Source of the DNA: Gloeophyllum trabeum ATCC 11539
Lineage: Eukaryota; Basidiomycota; Agaricomycetes; Gloeophyllales; Gloeophyllaceae
Length of the DNA: 46,824 bases
Reading direction: 5' to 3'
Assembly (NCBI RefSeq): GCF_000344685.1
Contig: NW_006920429.1
Coordinates: forward strand, 422,577-469,400
In this document: positions 23,860-33,579 of the stretch, piece by piece
Layout: every line of letters begins with the position of its first letter
How positions within the stretch are numbered: position 1 is the first letter of the stretch
Translations under genes and position numbers: made by a program
The notes under the pieces: generated by a model
The model's input: only the letters and a program-made list of their open reading frames with translations
What the model was told of the DNA's origin: nothing
Database searches by the model: none

Positions 23860-23864
23860 TGATA
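23860..23864. repeat. Copia target-site duplication, left
   Basis: TGATA, repeated at 29335-29339 immediately after the other LTR. Confidence 0.9.
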
Positions 23865-24125
23865 TGTTAAAGCTAGATGACCTAGATGACCTATAGCTCA
23901 GCCGTGCTGTCTGCATAACGACTTAGTATATTTGTACAGTACCTAGATGACCTATAGCTAGTCTAAATGTCAGCTACATACTGTACTTATAATATACTGA
24001 ACTTACCTCAGCCGTGCTGTCTGCATAACGACTGAGGAAAGAGAAAAGAGTCCAGCGTCTGTAACTACCCAAGTCCGTCATCACGTGTGTGAAGGGTACG
24101 ATGTCGATGTCGCACATCCTCAACA
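23865..24125 (-). repeat. Copia 3' LTR
   Basis: 261 bp, beginning TGTTAAAGC and ending CCTCAACA on the plus strand (TG...CA ends). It contains an internal direct repeat around CTCAGCCGTGCTGTCTGC (near 23899 and 24009) and a repeated CTAGATGACCTATAGCT unit. Confidence 0.95.
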
Positions 24126-24217
24126 CTCCTCCTCGACGAAGACATTACCCCGACCAACATCCAGATCACTCCTCCTCGAATGGAAACGTTTGATGCTCCT
24201 CCTGGTTCCGGACCTCA

Positions 24218-27200
24218 TCAGCGTAGCCCAAGCAGGTCGCGAAGGTAGCAGAAAGGTCCAGTAGTTAAGGGCTTGGTGAATATGTCGGCAAGGTTGTCAT
24301 TGGTATTGACGTAGTTGACGTTCAGTAAACCGTTCTCGTTGCATTCACGAATATAATGATACTTAATATCGATATGTTTGGTACGGCTGTGGAAAGAGGG
24401 GTCACCTGATAAGGTGATCGCTCCGTTGTTGTCGCATAGCAGAGGAGTCGGATTTGTCTGTCGATGATGCAACCCTTCCAGTAGCGCTCGGAGCCAGACT
24501 AATTCTTTTGTAGACTCGGAAGCTGCAATGTACTCTGCTTCACAAGACGAGGTGGTAACGGTCTTCTGTTTTCGCGAGCACCAGGTGACGACGCCAGATC
24601 CGAGTGAGAAACAGTATCCGCCTACAGACCGACGAGTGTCCGGGCACATAGCGAAACCAGAATCGGTATAGCCTAGTAACGCGTCAACCTTAGAACCTCC
24701 GAGGTGAAGCTTAAGATCTCGAGTCCCTTTAAGATAGCGTACAACCCGCTTTGCGGCTTCCCAGTGTGCTGTGCCATAACAGTCCAGGAATTGACTGAGA
24801 TATTGGATAGCGAAGGCGATATCAGGACGGGAGCCGACAGCCAGATACATGAGTGAGCCTATGAGGGATCGATAGGGTAGCGACGCTGCAATAAGATGCT
24901 CCTCCTCGGTCTGGGGCGAGTGTTCTTTACGAGAGAGCCGCAGACCGGATTCCATAGGCGTTGCGACGGGGAAAGCATCAGTCATATTGAATTGGGTGAT
25001 GATACGGTCAATGAGTGCAATTTGTGAGAGGGCCACAGTTCGAGCGCTTCGGTCGCGTTCAACAGCAATGCCAAGACAGAACCGTACCTCCCCTTGGTCA
25101 GAAATTTGCCATTTCTCGCGTAATTGATCCTTGAAATGGTTATTTGCAGCAACTTGACTAGCGATCGATAGGAAATCATCGACATGTACGCCAGCGATAA
25201 CAATACCGTATTCGTCCTTTCGATAGTAGATGCAGTGTTCGCACGATAGACGAGTAAATCCCAGTTCGACCATTCTAGCGTGCATAGTGCGGTTCCAGAT
25301 CCGTCCAGCCTGCTTCATGCCATATAGACCCTTTTGCAGCTCCCAAACCCAATCTTCCTGTCCAGGCTCCTCGAAACCTTCCGGCTGTTCCATGTAACAT
25401 GTCTCGTCAGCTGGCAGTAACCCATACAAGAAGGCTGTCTTGATATCGATCTGTTGAGCGTCCCAGTCGAGAGCGGCAGCGAGGTGTAACAGCACTCGAA
25501 AAGACTCCATACGCATAGTGGGGGATGTTGTCTTGTCGTAGTCGAGCCCGAAGATTGCCTCGTAGCCTTTGCAAACATAACGAGCCTTATAGCGAGCGGG
25601 CGCACCATGTTCGTCGCGTTTTAGGCGAAACACCGGACGACCACGCATGAGTTTGCGACCTTCAGGAACAGACGATCGAGGTACAAGTTTATAGACACCC
25701 ATTTCCTTAAGAGACTCGAATTCGTCCAGTAGAGCCTTGTGCCATTGACAGGCGTCAGGCAGAGACATGGCCTCCTTGTAGTTCTTGGGATCGTCAGGGT
25801 ACTCGACATCGATGTGACCGTCCTTAAGAGCAGCGTACGATTCATGGAGTAGAGCAAGCGCTTCATCTAGTGTTGTAGGTGGATTAGCTCGCCGTTCAGC
25901 ACGGCTTTGTCGTATTCGCTCTCCGGCGGCGACAGAGTCAGTGACCGCTTGTTGAACAGCTGATACACGGTCCAGGCCTTCATTCATAGCTCGTTTTTCG
26001 GTTGGTATGGGGACACGAGTTGAACGTCGGAGTTCGACTGTAGGAGGGTCACCAATGGAGGGTACGTCGAGCAAGTCCGAGACAGTTGAAACACCAGATG
26101 GAGTAAAGGATGTAGTGGTGTCAGGAAGGGCGAAATCGTTGTCAGAGTCAACAGGCAAAAAGGGTTTTTTAGGTGTATCGCCAGGGCCATTAAGGATCAC
26201 GCCTGGTCGAAACGGGCGAGGAACGGCTTCATGAGATTCAATGAACCGAACATGATATGAAACGATAATGCGATGCGTCGGGCGGTGGTAGCACCTATAA
26301 GCCTTTGAGTTAGGGCTATAGCCGATTAGTACGCATTCGAGAGATCGAGGATTGATTTTTGGGTTGTATTTATTCTCGATGAGGACGAACGCGCGACAAC
26401 CGATTTCGCGAAGATGTGACAGATTCGGTTTGCGCCCATAGTACGCTTCGAAAGGAGTCTTTCCAACCAAGGATTGAGATGGTGTTCGGACTGTGAGGTA
26501 GGCTGCCGTACAGAGTAGTTCGTCCCAACGATTGTCTGGTAAGTTCGCTTCAATTCGCATAGTACGGGCTTTGTCTCGTAGCGTACGGTGGACTCGTTCA
26601 CCACGCCCATTGTGAGCAGAAACGTGGGGGGCAGTAAATTGATGTTGAGTACCCCGCGAAGCAAGCCAAGTTGCCATCTGATGACTTTTGAGTTCCCCGC
26701 TGTCGGTTCGATAGACGCCGACCTTCAGCCCAGTCTCGAGTTCACGAGCACGTTCCCAAGCCTGGAGTGCCGGAAACGCCGCGTCCTTAGATCGAATAGG
26801 TAGACACCACACAAAAGATGAATGGTCATCGATTAAATTTAATGCGAATTTGTTCCCCGTCGCCGTGACTACAGCCTCTTCCATTACATCCGCATATACG
26901 ATGCCTAGCACTCTATCCGCCTTCTTTCCCTCTCGAGTCTTTGGAACTGATGTTTTAGCCTGTTTCCCGAGAATGCAATGTTCACATTTCGCCGGTTCGT
27001 GGGAGATGTCAATAGGCATACCTTCAGCCAGACCTTTGCATGCCATCTTGACGATGGAGCGTGGGTTGGTATGCCCGAGGCGGCGATGCCAGACCGCTAT
27101 GTCGGGAACGCGACTAGTGAAGAAGATATGTTCGGTTGATGGAGCCTTGAGCTCGAGACGATAGAGGTCACAAGAGGTGATAGGTCCACCAGCGACGACA

Positions 27201-28861
27201 GTGCCATTCCGTTTATGCATCCAACAATGATTGTCAGAGAAGGTAACAAGTAGGCCGGTTCTCTTGGTGATACGGGGGACCGAAATAAGGCGTACAGTAG
27301 CATGCGGAACATACAGAACGCCGTCCAAGATGATGGTGATGCCACGAGCGACGTGTAGTTTAATCTTCCCGATACCGATAGCATTGATCGTCGAGCCATT
27401 CACACCCGCGATTGGGTGAGGAGGAATACGGCGAATATCGAAGAAGTCGCTTTGGTGCGGGGATATATGAGTAGTGGCGGCTGAATCAACGAAGAAAGGG
27501 CAAGTCTCCAAGTCGACGACAGGTACGCGACCACGAGTGTTAACGGGTGTGATAGTCATTGCAGCTAGGGCAATTTCATTCCTCCTCCTCTCGTGCCAGT
27601 CCACAGTGGTAGAGTCCGGGCCTCCGACAGAGAGAAAAGCTTCATATTCAAGACGATCGGCGTCAGAATCGACATAGCACTGTAGCCAGTCGGGGACAGG
27701 ACGAACAGCATCAAGGTGGAGCACAGTGTCTTCCTGAGTATGGATGGCCGCGAGTGCCTGAGAAGAGACCGGAGCAGTAGGAGCACTGGCTAGATAGTAA
27801 GCTTGCCCAGTGATACCATCAAGGAGATAGGCGCGACCAGCGTTGTCTACACGTGGTCCATTCGAGGGTGCAGAACGAGTCTGGGATGACATAGACGATG
27901 CGGTGGGCGTCGAGGAAGTGGTATCTTTACCCTGAACGCGTTTAAGGCGTTTGTTCGCGAGTACCTCATCGCGTCGACCCTCCATAGGTCCGCCGGGAGC
28001 CCAGCAAGTATCGACCTTATGACCCTTGCCATTACAGTGAGAGCATATGTTGCCACTGCTAGTCAGCTTGCCTTTGAACTTCGATTGCGTAGCGAGAACC
28101 TCTGCGGTGCCCCCGGCAGCGGCAACGTCTCGATCCGTTAGCTGTTGCTCATAGTCAAGACGGCGACGGATGTCAGAAGCCGTGTAGGGGTGGTCCGTCG
28201 TGGCGTTAGCAAGATGGGAGGCGACAGTGTCACGAACGTGAGAGAGGTCGTCGGACATAGCATTTAGCATCCCAATCGAGAGGAAAACGTCGGCGGTGGG
28301 TAATCCGATAGCATATATGCGCTTAACGAGGTCCGCAAGGCGCAGGCTGGTCGTGGCATAACGTTCAGTCTTAGAGTAGCGAGTTTTGAAGAACTCTTCG
28401 ATGAGCAGAATCTGAGCGAAGGGACCCTGCTTTTCGTGACGTGCTTGTAGAGCTTTCCAGACCTTGTCAGCCGTCGGCTGATCCTCAACCCAGCGCCGTT
28501 CTTCCTTGTCTATGCGAAGCTCGAGAAAAGCGCGGACAGCGCGCGAGTTGGTGTCCCAGTTGCGCGCCGCGACAGGCTCGGTTACAGAGTCAGGTCGAAC
28601 AGTCGTTCCGTCGAGATAGCCGCCAAGGCTGTAGAGAGTAAGCGTCCGGTCAATGGTGTGAGACCAGTCAGGCCAGTTATTCTTCTCAAAAGAGAGGATG
28701 GGAGGATCCGTAGCCGCAACAAGGGAGGCCGGAATCTGAAGCACGGTGATAGAGGGAGGCAGCGGCGTTGCCGTGACCTGAGGAAACGCCGGGATCTGAG
28801 GGACCTGAGAAGTACCCTGCAAAGTCGGGTCCTCAACCTCGGGATTGAACTTGGGCGGCAT
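24218..28861 (-). CDS. Copia Gag-Pol polyprotein
   Basis: One 1547-residue frame with domains in the Ty1/copia order. Gag ends in a CCHC zinc knuckle (CSHCNGKGHKVDTC). The aspartic protease region has FFVDSAATTH. Integrase shows the HHCC zinc site (WHRRLGH...CEHC) and the DDE triad: YADVM, RTDSGE and HNGRGERVHRT. Reverse transcriptase has QIDIKTAFLYG and the catalytic HVDDFL where YVDD is usual. RNase H has GYTDSGFA, SSCEAEYIA and the terminal ADIFTKPL. Integrase precedes reverse transcriptase, which defines copia rather than gypsy. There is no frameshift or stop, so Gag and Pol are made as one product. Expected to form intracellular particles and re-integrate cDNA. Confidence 0.95.
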   Translation of the reverse strand: MPPKFNPEVEDPTLQGTSQVPQIPAFPQVTATPLPPSITVLQIPASLVAATDPPILSFEKNNWPDWSHTIDRTLTLYSLGGYLDGTTVRPDSVTEPVAARNWDTNSRAVRAFLELRIDKEERRWVEDQPTADKVWKALQARHEKQGPFAQILLIEEFFKTRYSKTERYATTSLRLADLVKRIYAIGLPTADVFLSIGMLNAMSDDLSHVRDTVASHLANATTDHPYTASDIRRRLDYEQQLTDRDVAAAGGTAEVLATQSKFKGKLTSSGNICSHCNGKGHKVDTCWAPGGPMEGRRDEVLANKRLKRVQGKDTTSSTPTASSMSSQTRSAPSNGPRVDNAGRAYLLDGITGQAYYLASAPTAPVSSQALAAIHTQEDTVLHLDAVRPVPDWLQCYVDSDADRLEYEAFLSVGGPDSTTVDWHERRRNEIALAAMTITPVNTRGRVPVVDLETCPFFVDSAATTHISPHQSDFFDIRRIPPHPIAGVNGSTINAIGIGKIKLHVARGITIILDGVLYVPHATVRLISVPRITKRTGLLVTFSDNHCWMHKRNGTVVAGGPITSCDLYRLELKAPSTEHIFFTSRVPDIAVWHRRLGHTNPRSIVKMACKGLAEGMPIDISHEPAKCEHCILGKQAKTSVPKTREGKKADRVLGIVYADVMEEAVVTATGNKFALNLIDDHSSFVWCLPIRSKDAAFPALQAWERARELETGLKVGVYRTDSGELKSHQMATWLASRGTQHQFTAPHVSAHNGRGERVHRTLRDKARTMRIEANLPDNRWDELLCTAAYLTVRTPSQSLVGKTPFEAYYGRKPNLSHLREIGCRAFVLIENKYNPKINPRSLECVLIGYSPNSKAYRCYHRPTHRIIVSYHVRFIESHEAVPRPFRPGVILNGPGDTPKKPFLPVDSDNDFALPDTTTSFTPSGVSTVSDLLDVPSIGDPPTVELRRSTRVPIPTEKRAMNEGLDRVSAVQQAVTDSVAAGERIRQSRAERRANPPTTLDEALALLHESYAALKDGHIDVEYPDDPKNYKEAMSLPDACQWHKALLDEFESLKEMGVYKLVPRSSVPEGRKLMRGRPVFRLKRDEHGAPARYKARYVCKGYEAIFGLDYDKTTSPTMRMESFRVLLHLAAALDWDAQQIDIKTAFLYGLLPADETCYMEQPEGFEEPGQEDWVWELQKGLYGMKQAGRIWNRTMHARMVELGFTRLSCEHCIYYRKDEYGIVIAGVHVDDFLSIASQVAANNHFKDQLREKWQISDQGEVRFCLGIAVERDRSARTVALSQIALIDRIITQFNMTDAFPVATPMESGLRLSRKEHSPQTEEEHLIAASLPYRSLIGSLMYLAVGSRPDIAFAIQYLSQFLDCYGTAHWEAAKRVVRYLKGTRDLKLHLGGSKVDALLGYTDSGFAMCPDTRRSVGGYCFSLGSGVVTWCSRKQKTVTTSSCEAEYIAASESTKELVWLRALLEGLHHRQTNPTPLLCDNNGAITLSGDPSFHSRTKHIDIKYHYIRECNENGLLNVNYVNTNDNLADIFTKPLTTGPFCYLRDLLGLR

Positions 28862-29060
28862 GACGGATAAACCAGAGAGCTATAGACGCGAAAAGCACAG
28901 AAAAGTGCGAGGGCAGCAGATGGGCGCGTCAAAGAGAGAACACGTCGAAGAATGAGATGCGCGCGTTGGTGGGCGCTTCGGATGCAATACAGCAGTTGCG
29001 GATCAAAGAACTAGGACAAATTAGCTTCCGCGACTCGGATGAGAATCAGAGCGCGATGCA

Positions 29061-29073
29061 GCGGCTCATAACC
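29061..29073 (-). other. Retrotransposon primer-binding site
   Basis: On the element strand the base run just inside the 5' LTR is GGTTATGAGCCGC. Its complement, GGCTCATAACC, matches the anticodon stem-loop of eukaryotic initiator tRNA-Met rather than any tRNA 3' end. This is the arrangement known for Drosophila copia, where a half-tRNA primes. Pairing would begin at or one base inside the LTR end. Confidence 0.65.
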
Positions 29074-29334
29074 TGTTAAAGCTAGATGACCTAGATGACC
29101 TATAGCTCAGCCGTGCTGTCTGCATAACGACTTAGTATATTTGTACAGTACCTAGATGACCTATAGCTAGTCTAAATGTCAGCTACATACTGTACTTATA
29201 ATATACTGAACTTACCTCAGCCGTGCTGTCTGCATAACGACTGAGGAAAGAGAAAAGAGTCCAGCGTCTGTAACTACCCAAGTCCGTCATCACGTGTGTG
29301 AAGGGTACGATGTCGATGTCGCACATCCTCAACA
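29074..29334 (-). repeat. Copia 5' LTR
   Basis: 261 bp, apparently identical to the 3' LTR at 23865-24125. It is followed by TGATA (29335-29339), the second copy of the target duplication. Confidence 0.95.
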
Positions 29335-29451
29335 TGATACCCAGATGCTGCCCTCCCTGCCAGTCGAGAGGTGCTGGAAGACCTTTTACTAGGGAGGAGT
29401 TCATGATCAAGTCAGTGTGCACTCGCCTCATGTGCCCGGCAAAACAGTGTT

Positions 29452-29965
29452 GGCGCGTCATAGTCATTATTCGTGACTGTGACCGAAATGACTTCAGTTA
29501 TTACCGAAACTACTAGGTATGACCACGTGGTCACTGTAGTCACAGTCCTTTCGCTAGCAGGGCAACGGAGCTCAAAATAGCAAGGGAAGATGCGGAATGT
29601 TCCGCCGTATTAAATTTAGCGTGATGTTTCGCACGCCACGGGCAAGGATGTTGGCATTTCCCGTTTGCCGCAACTACACCAATATGAACCTGCTAAACTG
29701 GTTGAAAGCGGGTTATGGGCTCTGCTCTGCATGCAAAAGATTAGCATTGGCGTTAAGATACATTATAGAGCCCACTACGTCCACTTAGATCCTGGTTAGT
29801 ATACCACAGGCACGAAATAATAGTTGTACCCAGCTGCCCAGGCCCTCAGCCACCATAAATACTGTGACTACTGACCAAATTACCGTCACAACAGTCAGTT
29901 GGTCACTCCCACGGTATTAACGTAGTATTAACGTAGTCACTGACAACCCTGCGGCAAAATCCGTT
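29452..29965. repeat. 514-bp block, left of gap
   Basis: Identical as far as I can read to 30545-31058, with a constant offset of 1093. It contains an inner pair of inverted repeats, GGTCACTGTAGTCACAGT at 29529-29546 and ACTGTGACTACTGACC at 29861-29876, so it may carry a small foldback element of about 350 bp. The 63-codon frame inside has no recognised features. Confidence 0.9.
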
Positions 29966-30544
29966 NNNNNNNNNNNNNNNNNNNNNNNNNNNNNNNNNNN
30001 NNNNNNNNNNNNNNNNNNNNNNNNNNNNNNNNNNNNNNNNNNNNNNNNNNNNNNNNNNNNNNNNNNNNNNNNNNNNNNNNNNNNNNNNNNNNNNNNNNNN
30101 NNNNNNNNNNNNNNNNNNNNNNNNNNNNNNNNNNNNNNNNNNNNNNNNNNNNNNNNNNNNNNNNNNNNNNNNNNNNNNNNNNNNNNNNNNNNNNNNNNNN
30201 NNNNNNNNNNNNNNNNNNNNNNNNNNNNNNNNNNNNNNNNNNNNNNNNNNNNNNNNNNNNNNNNNNNNNNNNNNNNNNNNNNNNNNNNNNNNNNNNNNNN
30301 NNNNNNNNNNNNNNNNNNNNNNNNNNNNNNNNNNNNNNNNNNNNNNNNNNNNNNNNNNNNNNNNNNNNNNNNNNNNNNNNNNNNNNNNNNNNNNNNNNNN
30401 NNNNNNNNNNNNNNNNNNNNNNNNNNNNNNNNNNNNNNNNNNNNNNNNNNNNNNNNNNNNNNNNNNNNNNNNNNNNNNNNNNNNNNNNNNNNNNNNNNNN
30501 NNNNNNNNNNNNNNNNNNNNNNNNNNNNNNNNNNNNNNNNNNNN
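29966..30544. other. Assembly gap (579 N)
   Basis: Unknown bases. Both sides carry the same 514-bp sequence, so the gap size and the reality of the duplication are doubtful. Confidence 1.
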
Positions 30545-31058
30545 GGCGCGTCATAGTCATTATTCGTGACTGTGACCGAAATGACTTCAGTTATTACCGA
30601 AACTACTAGGTATGACCACGTGGTCACTGTAGTCACAGTCCTTTCGCTAGCAGGGCAACGGAGCTCAAAATAGCAAGGGAAGATGCGGAATGTTCCGCCG
30701 TATTAAATTTAGCGTGATGTTTCGCACGCCACGGGCAAGGATGTTGGCATTTCCCGTTTGCCGCAACTACACCAATATGAACCTGCTAAACTGGTTGAAA
30801 GCGGGTTATGGGCTCTGCTCTGCATGCAAAAGATTAGCATTGGCGTTAAGATACATTATAGAGCCCACTACGTCCACTTAGATCCTGGTTAGTATACCAC
30901 AGGCACGAAATAATAGTTGTACCCAGCTGCCCAGGCCCTCAGCCACCATAAATACTGTGACTACTGACCAAATTACCGTCACAACAGTCAGTTGGTCACT
31001 CCCACGGTATTAACGTAGTATTAACGTAGTCACTGACAACCCTGCGGCAAAATCCGTT
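30545..31058. repeat. 514-bp block, right of gap
   Basis: Second copy of 29452-29965 in the same orientation. Beyond it (31059-31313) is unique intergenic sequence leading to the 3' end of the seven-helix gene. Confidence 0.9.
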
Positions 31059-31313
31059 CCTGAGCCACAATGCAGTACAACACACAACACTCGATATTAT
31101 CGCCTTAAGAGCGACTACATGATACACTAAGGCATGGAGACATAAGTCGTACGTGAACGCGCCACGGTAACAGATCGAAAATACACAGCAGAACATTACG
31201 AGTCCGAATAAGGTACATCGAGAACGTCTGGCGTCGTGACAAGCGAGGTATCTTCGAAGGGTATCTTCTATGTAATTATCGCAATACGGAGCTGTCTTGA
31301 CGCGGCGAGACAA

Positions 31314-33138
31314 TTAGGACGAGAGGTCGCGCGCCGAGTTAGGCGAGGTAGACCCTGGAATCGGAGGTGTTGCGTTGCACAAAGAGCCGGAGCCATTCCC
31401 GTCCATGGCCCGCCCAACCGAACGAGCCAAAGAAACGTTAGAACCCTTCTCGCACCGCTGGGACTGTAAATGGAATGGGTACGGTGTGAGCGTGGCAAAG
31501 CTCGAAGAGCCGTGGCTCGTCTGGGTGGCAGTCTGCACATCGACCATGATGTCGATGCGCGGTGTCACATGGCCATGGCCGCTGCGATTGAGGGAGGAGA
31601 GCTTCCAGGCAAAGGAGAGGCAGCAAGAGAATAGAGAAGTCACGCATTGAGCAACCCCGTCTTGCCAGGTGATGAGTATGTCCTGTTTTTGAACGAGTTT
31701 TGAGTTGTGAAATAACCAGCATGAAATGGGATGAAGGCGTGGATGCCAGTCATGCGTCTAGGAAGGTACTTACCCGCTGGCTGCCAAATATAAGGCAGAC
31801 AATTATGCTGACTGCAACGCAGGATGTAACTCAAAGTTAGATGCAACGAATGAAAAGGACACTCACAAGTGGAAAGGAAGAGGTCCGGTAGCGGCTACAT
31901 GTCAAGACCATCAGCAGACGCAGCTAGAGAGCAGAAGACACGTACGCTGGTCCAGTCGGAAATGGCGAGGCCGTTCAGACATAGGCCCAAGACGACGTAT
32001 AACCCAAACGCGAACACTCGCAACATAAACGTGAAATCAACACCATGTTCTCGGACTGTGGTGCAGTTCCTGGCCAGCAGTATGGAAGTCCACGCTATAA
32101 GATGAAGAGGTATAATCAGACACGAGTGCACCTCAGCGTCATATAGAGCTTACTGGGTACGTACAGCCGAAGATTGCGGCAACGACTAGAGCCACCAGAC
32201 AGACGATGCTGACCGCCATTTCTCTGGAATACCTCCCTGAGCTGATATTTTTGAATTTGATTTGATTGGATGACACTTACAGAGCGGGGATATCGACAAT
32301 GCAATAAAATAGAACTCGATGAACACTGGAGGGGTGTAGGAATCCTACCTGAGGCGGCACTTGAATAGGAAATGTGACTGCTTGGGGTGCCTACTCACTA
32401 ATAGGGTGGTCAAGGCCGTGATGGCGAAACAAAGGTACGGCATTATGACCAGCTGACCAAACACGAACCAATACGGTAAGTTAATCGAGTGGAGAAGGAC
32501 GTTGCTCCATGTACTCACGGAAATCGTCTCCAGGGAGCTGCGATAAGACAGCGGCCCCTTCGGGTCCACTGCGTCACGCATTGTGAACCAAATCTAAGAT
32601 AAGCACGCGTAAGGATAGTTTTATGGTTCGCTACAGCGATAGGGGTCGTAAATGAGCGTACGTGGAAGACCAAGGATGTCGCAGATACCGCTGTTCTGTC
32701 GGGAATATTCCAATCTTAGCGTAAGCCGACGAGTTGAGTAGCACATAGTCGGTACTTACAACGGTGATTGGGCAATGGTAAGAGAGGCGCTCGCCAAACA
32801 TATTGAATGACGCGGAGCAGGTCCAACGACTTCACCGGCATAATACCTGTATAATATCTCGAGTCATTTTGGGAGTATGAGAGCCACAAACAGGACTACA
32901 CTTGCAAGAGGAGCAAGCAAGGGAAAGTAGACAGCCACCAGGAGAAGCATAGCGAGATCAACACAGGATTCCTTACGATAATGTACTTTCAGCATTGCAT
33001 CTACAGAGCCAACGCAGAGAAGACATACCGTTTCTTCGCATTCGGCCACAGCATCGTCAACAGGAGAAGCGTTAACCCCGTTCCTCCGACAATTTGCGCC
33101 CAAAAGTAAACGTCGACTCTCCAGTCATCGCCAAACAT
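31314..33138 (-). CDS. Seven-helix membrane protein, orphan
   Basis: Hand-spliced model of about 380 residues in 12 exons from ATG 33138 (MFGDDWRVDVYFWAQIVGG) to stop 31314. Seven hydrophobic helices follow in order: YFWAQIVGGTGLTLLLLTML; PVLISLCFSWWLSTFPCLLL; a long one around CLASASLTIAQSPL and SATSLVFH; LVIMPYLCFAITALTTLL; MAVSIVCLVALVVAAIFG; FAFGLYVVLGLCLNGLAI; FLSTFSIIVCLIFG. After the last helix comes a Ser/Thr-rich tail of about 95 residues, probably cytosolic. This is the layout of a G-protein-coupled receptor, and similar orphan seven-helix proteins are common in Agaricomycetes, but no class-defining motif was recognised. Several acceptors were chosen because they keep the frame; the exon 2/3 junction uses a weaker GTAGTC donor and is the least certain. 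Confidence 0.7.
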
Positions 33139-33579
33139 CCCAGCCTCGAGGTTTCGCTATATACAGAGGGAGAAAAGGCGGTGAAGGCGAATCGTACGGG
33201 TGGCGCGTCTCAGTCGCTTTTGAAGACGCTGAACGCAGATGAGTCGCACAAGAAAGCGGCCGCAGACGCCATGTCTGGTATTGAACAGAGTCCTTTCACC
33301 GGCGTCACATCCAAAGACGTCGAGTGAGCGACGAAGCCTGCTGTCAGTGACAAATGAGGTACCCCGCTTTCCTTATCTGGCGATGCCACAATTCCGCAGC
33401 CAGTGGAAACGATACGATACTTACGACTTTCAATGTCGAATCGGCTTGAAGCAGAGGAGATATGCTAGCATGCTGTTGCCCTCCCTAGGGCAACAAAGTC
33501 CACGGGTGTACCATCAGTATTATTATAAGTCAACCTGTACTTTTTAGCGAATATATCCAGTATGAAGAGCACGAACCCT
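33139..33579. other. Intergenic, promoter of seven-helix gene
   Basis: No gene recognised between the ATG of the seven-helix gene and the stop codon of the GH5 gene. Confidence 0.5.

Larger units (their letters stand above)
23865..29334 (-). mobile_element. Complete Ty1/copia LTR retrotransposon
   Basis: A 5470-bp element in minus orientation: 5' LTR at 29074-29334, primer site at about 29061-29073, one polyprotein frame at 24218-28861, purine-rich tract (GAGGAGGAG, minus strand) at about 24126-24134, and 3' LTR at 23865-24125. The two LTRs appear identical over 261 bp when read side by side. The 5-bp TGATA duplication is exact, and the 1547-codon frame is unbroken. All of this points to a very recent insertion and probable autonomy. 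Confidence 0.95.

Noticed and set aside
29597..29788. 63-codon frame, repeated exactly at 30690-30881
   Set aside because: The repetition comes from the duplicated 514-bp block, so it is not evidence of conservation.
29917..30636. Long open frame across the gap
   Set aside because: Made almost entirely of N; an artefact.
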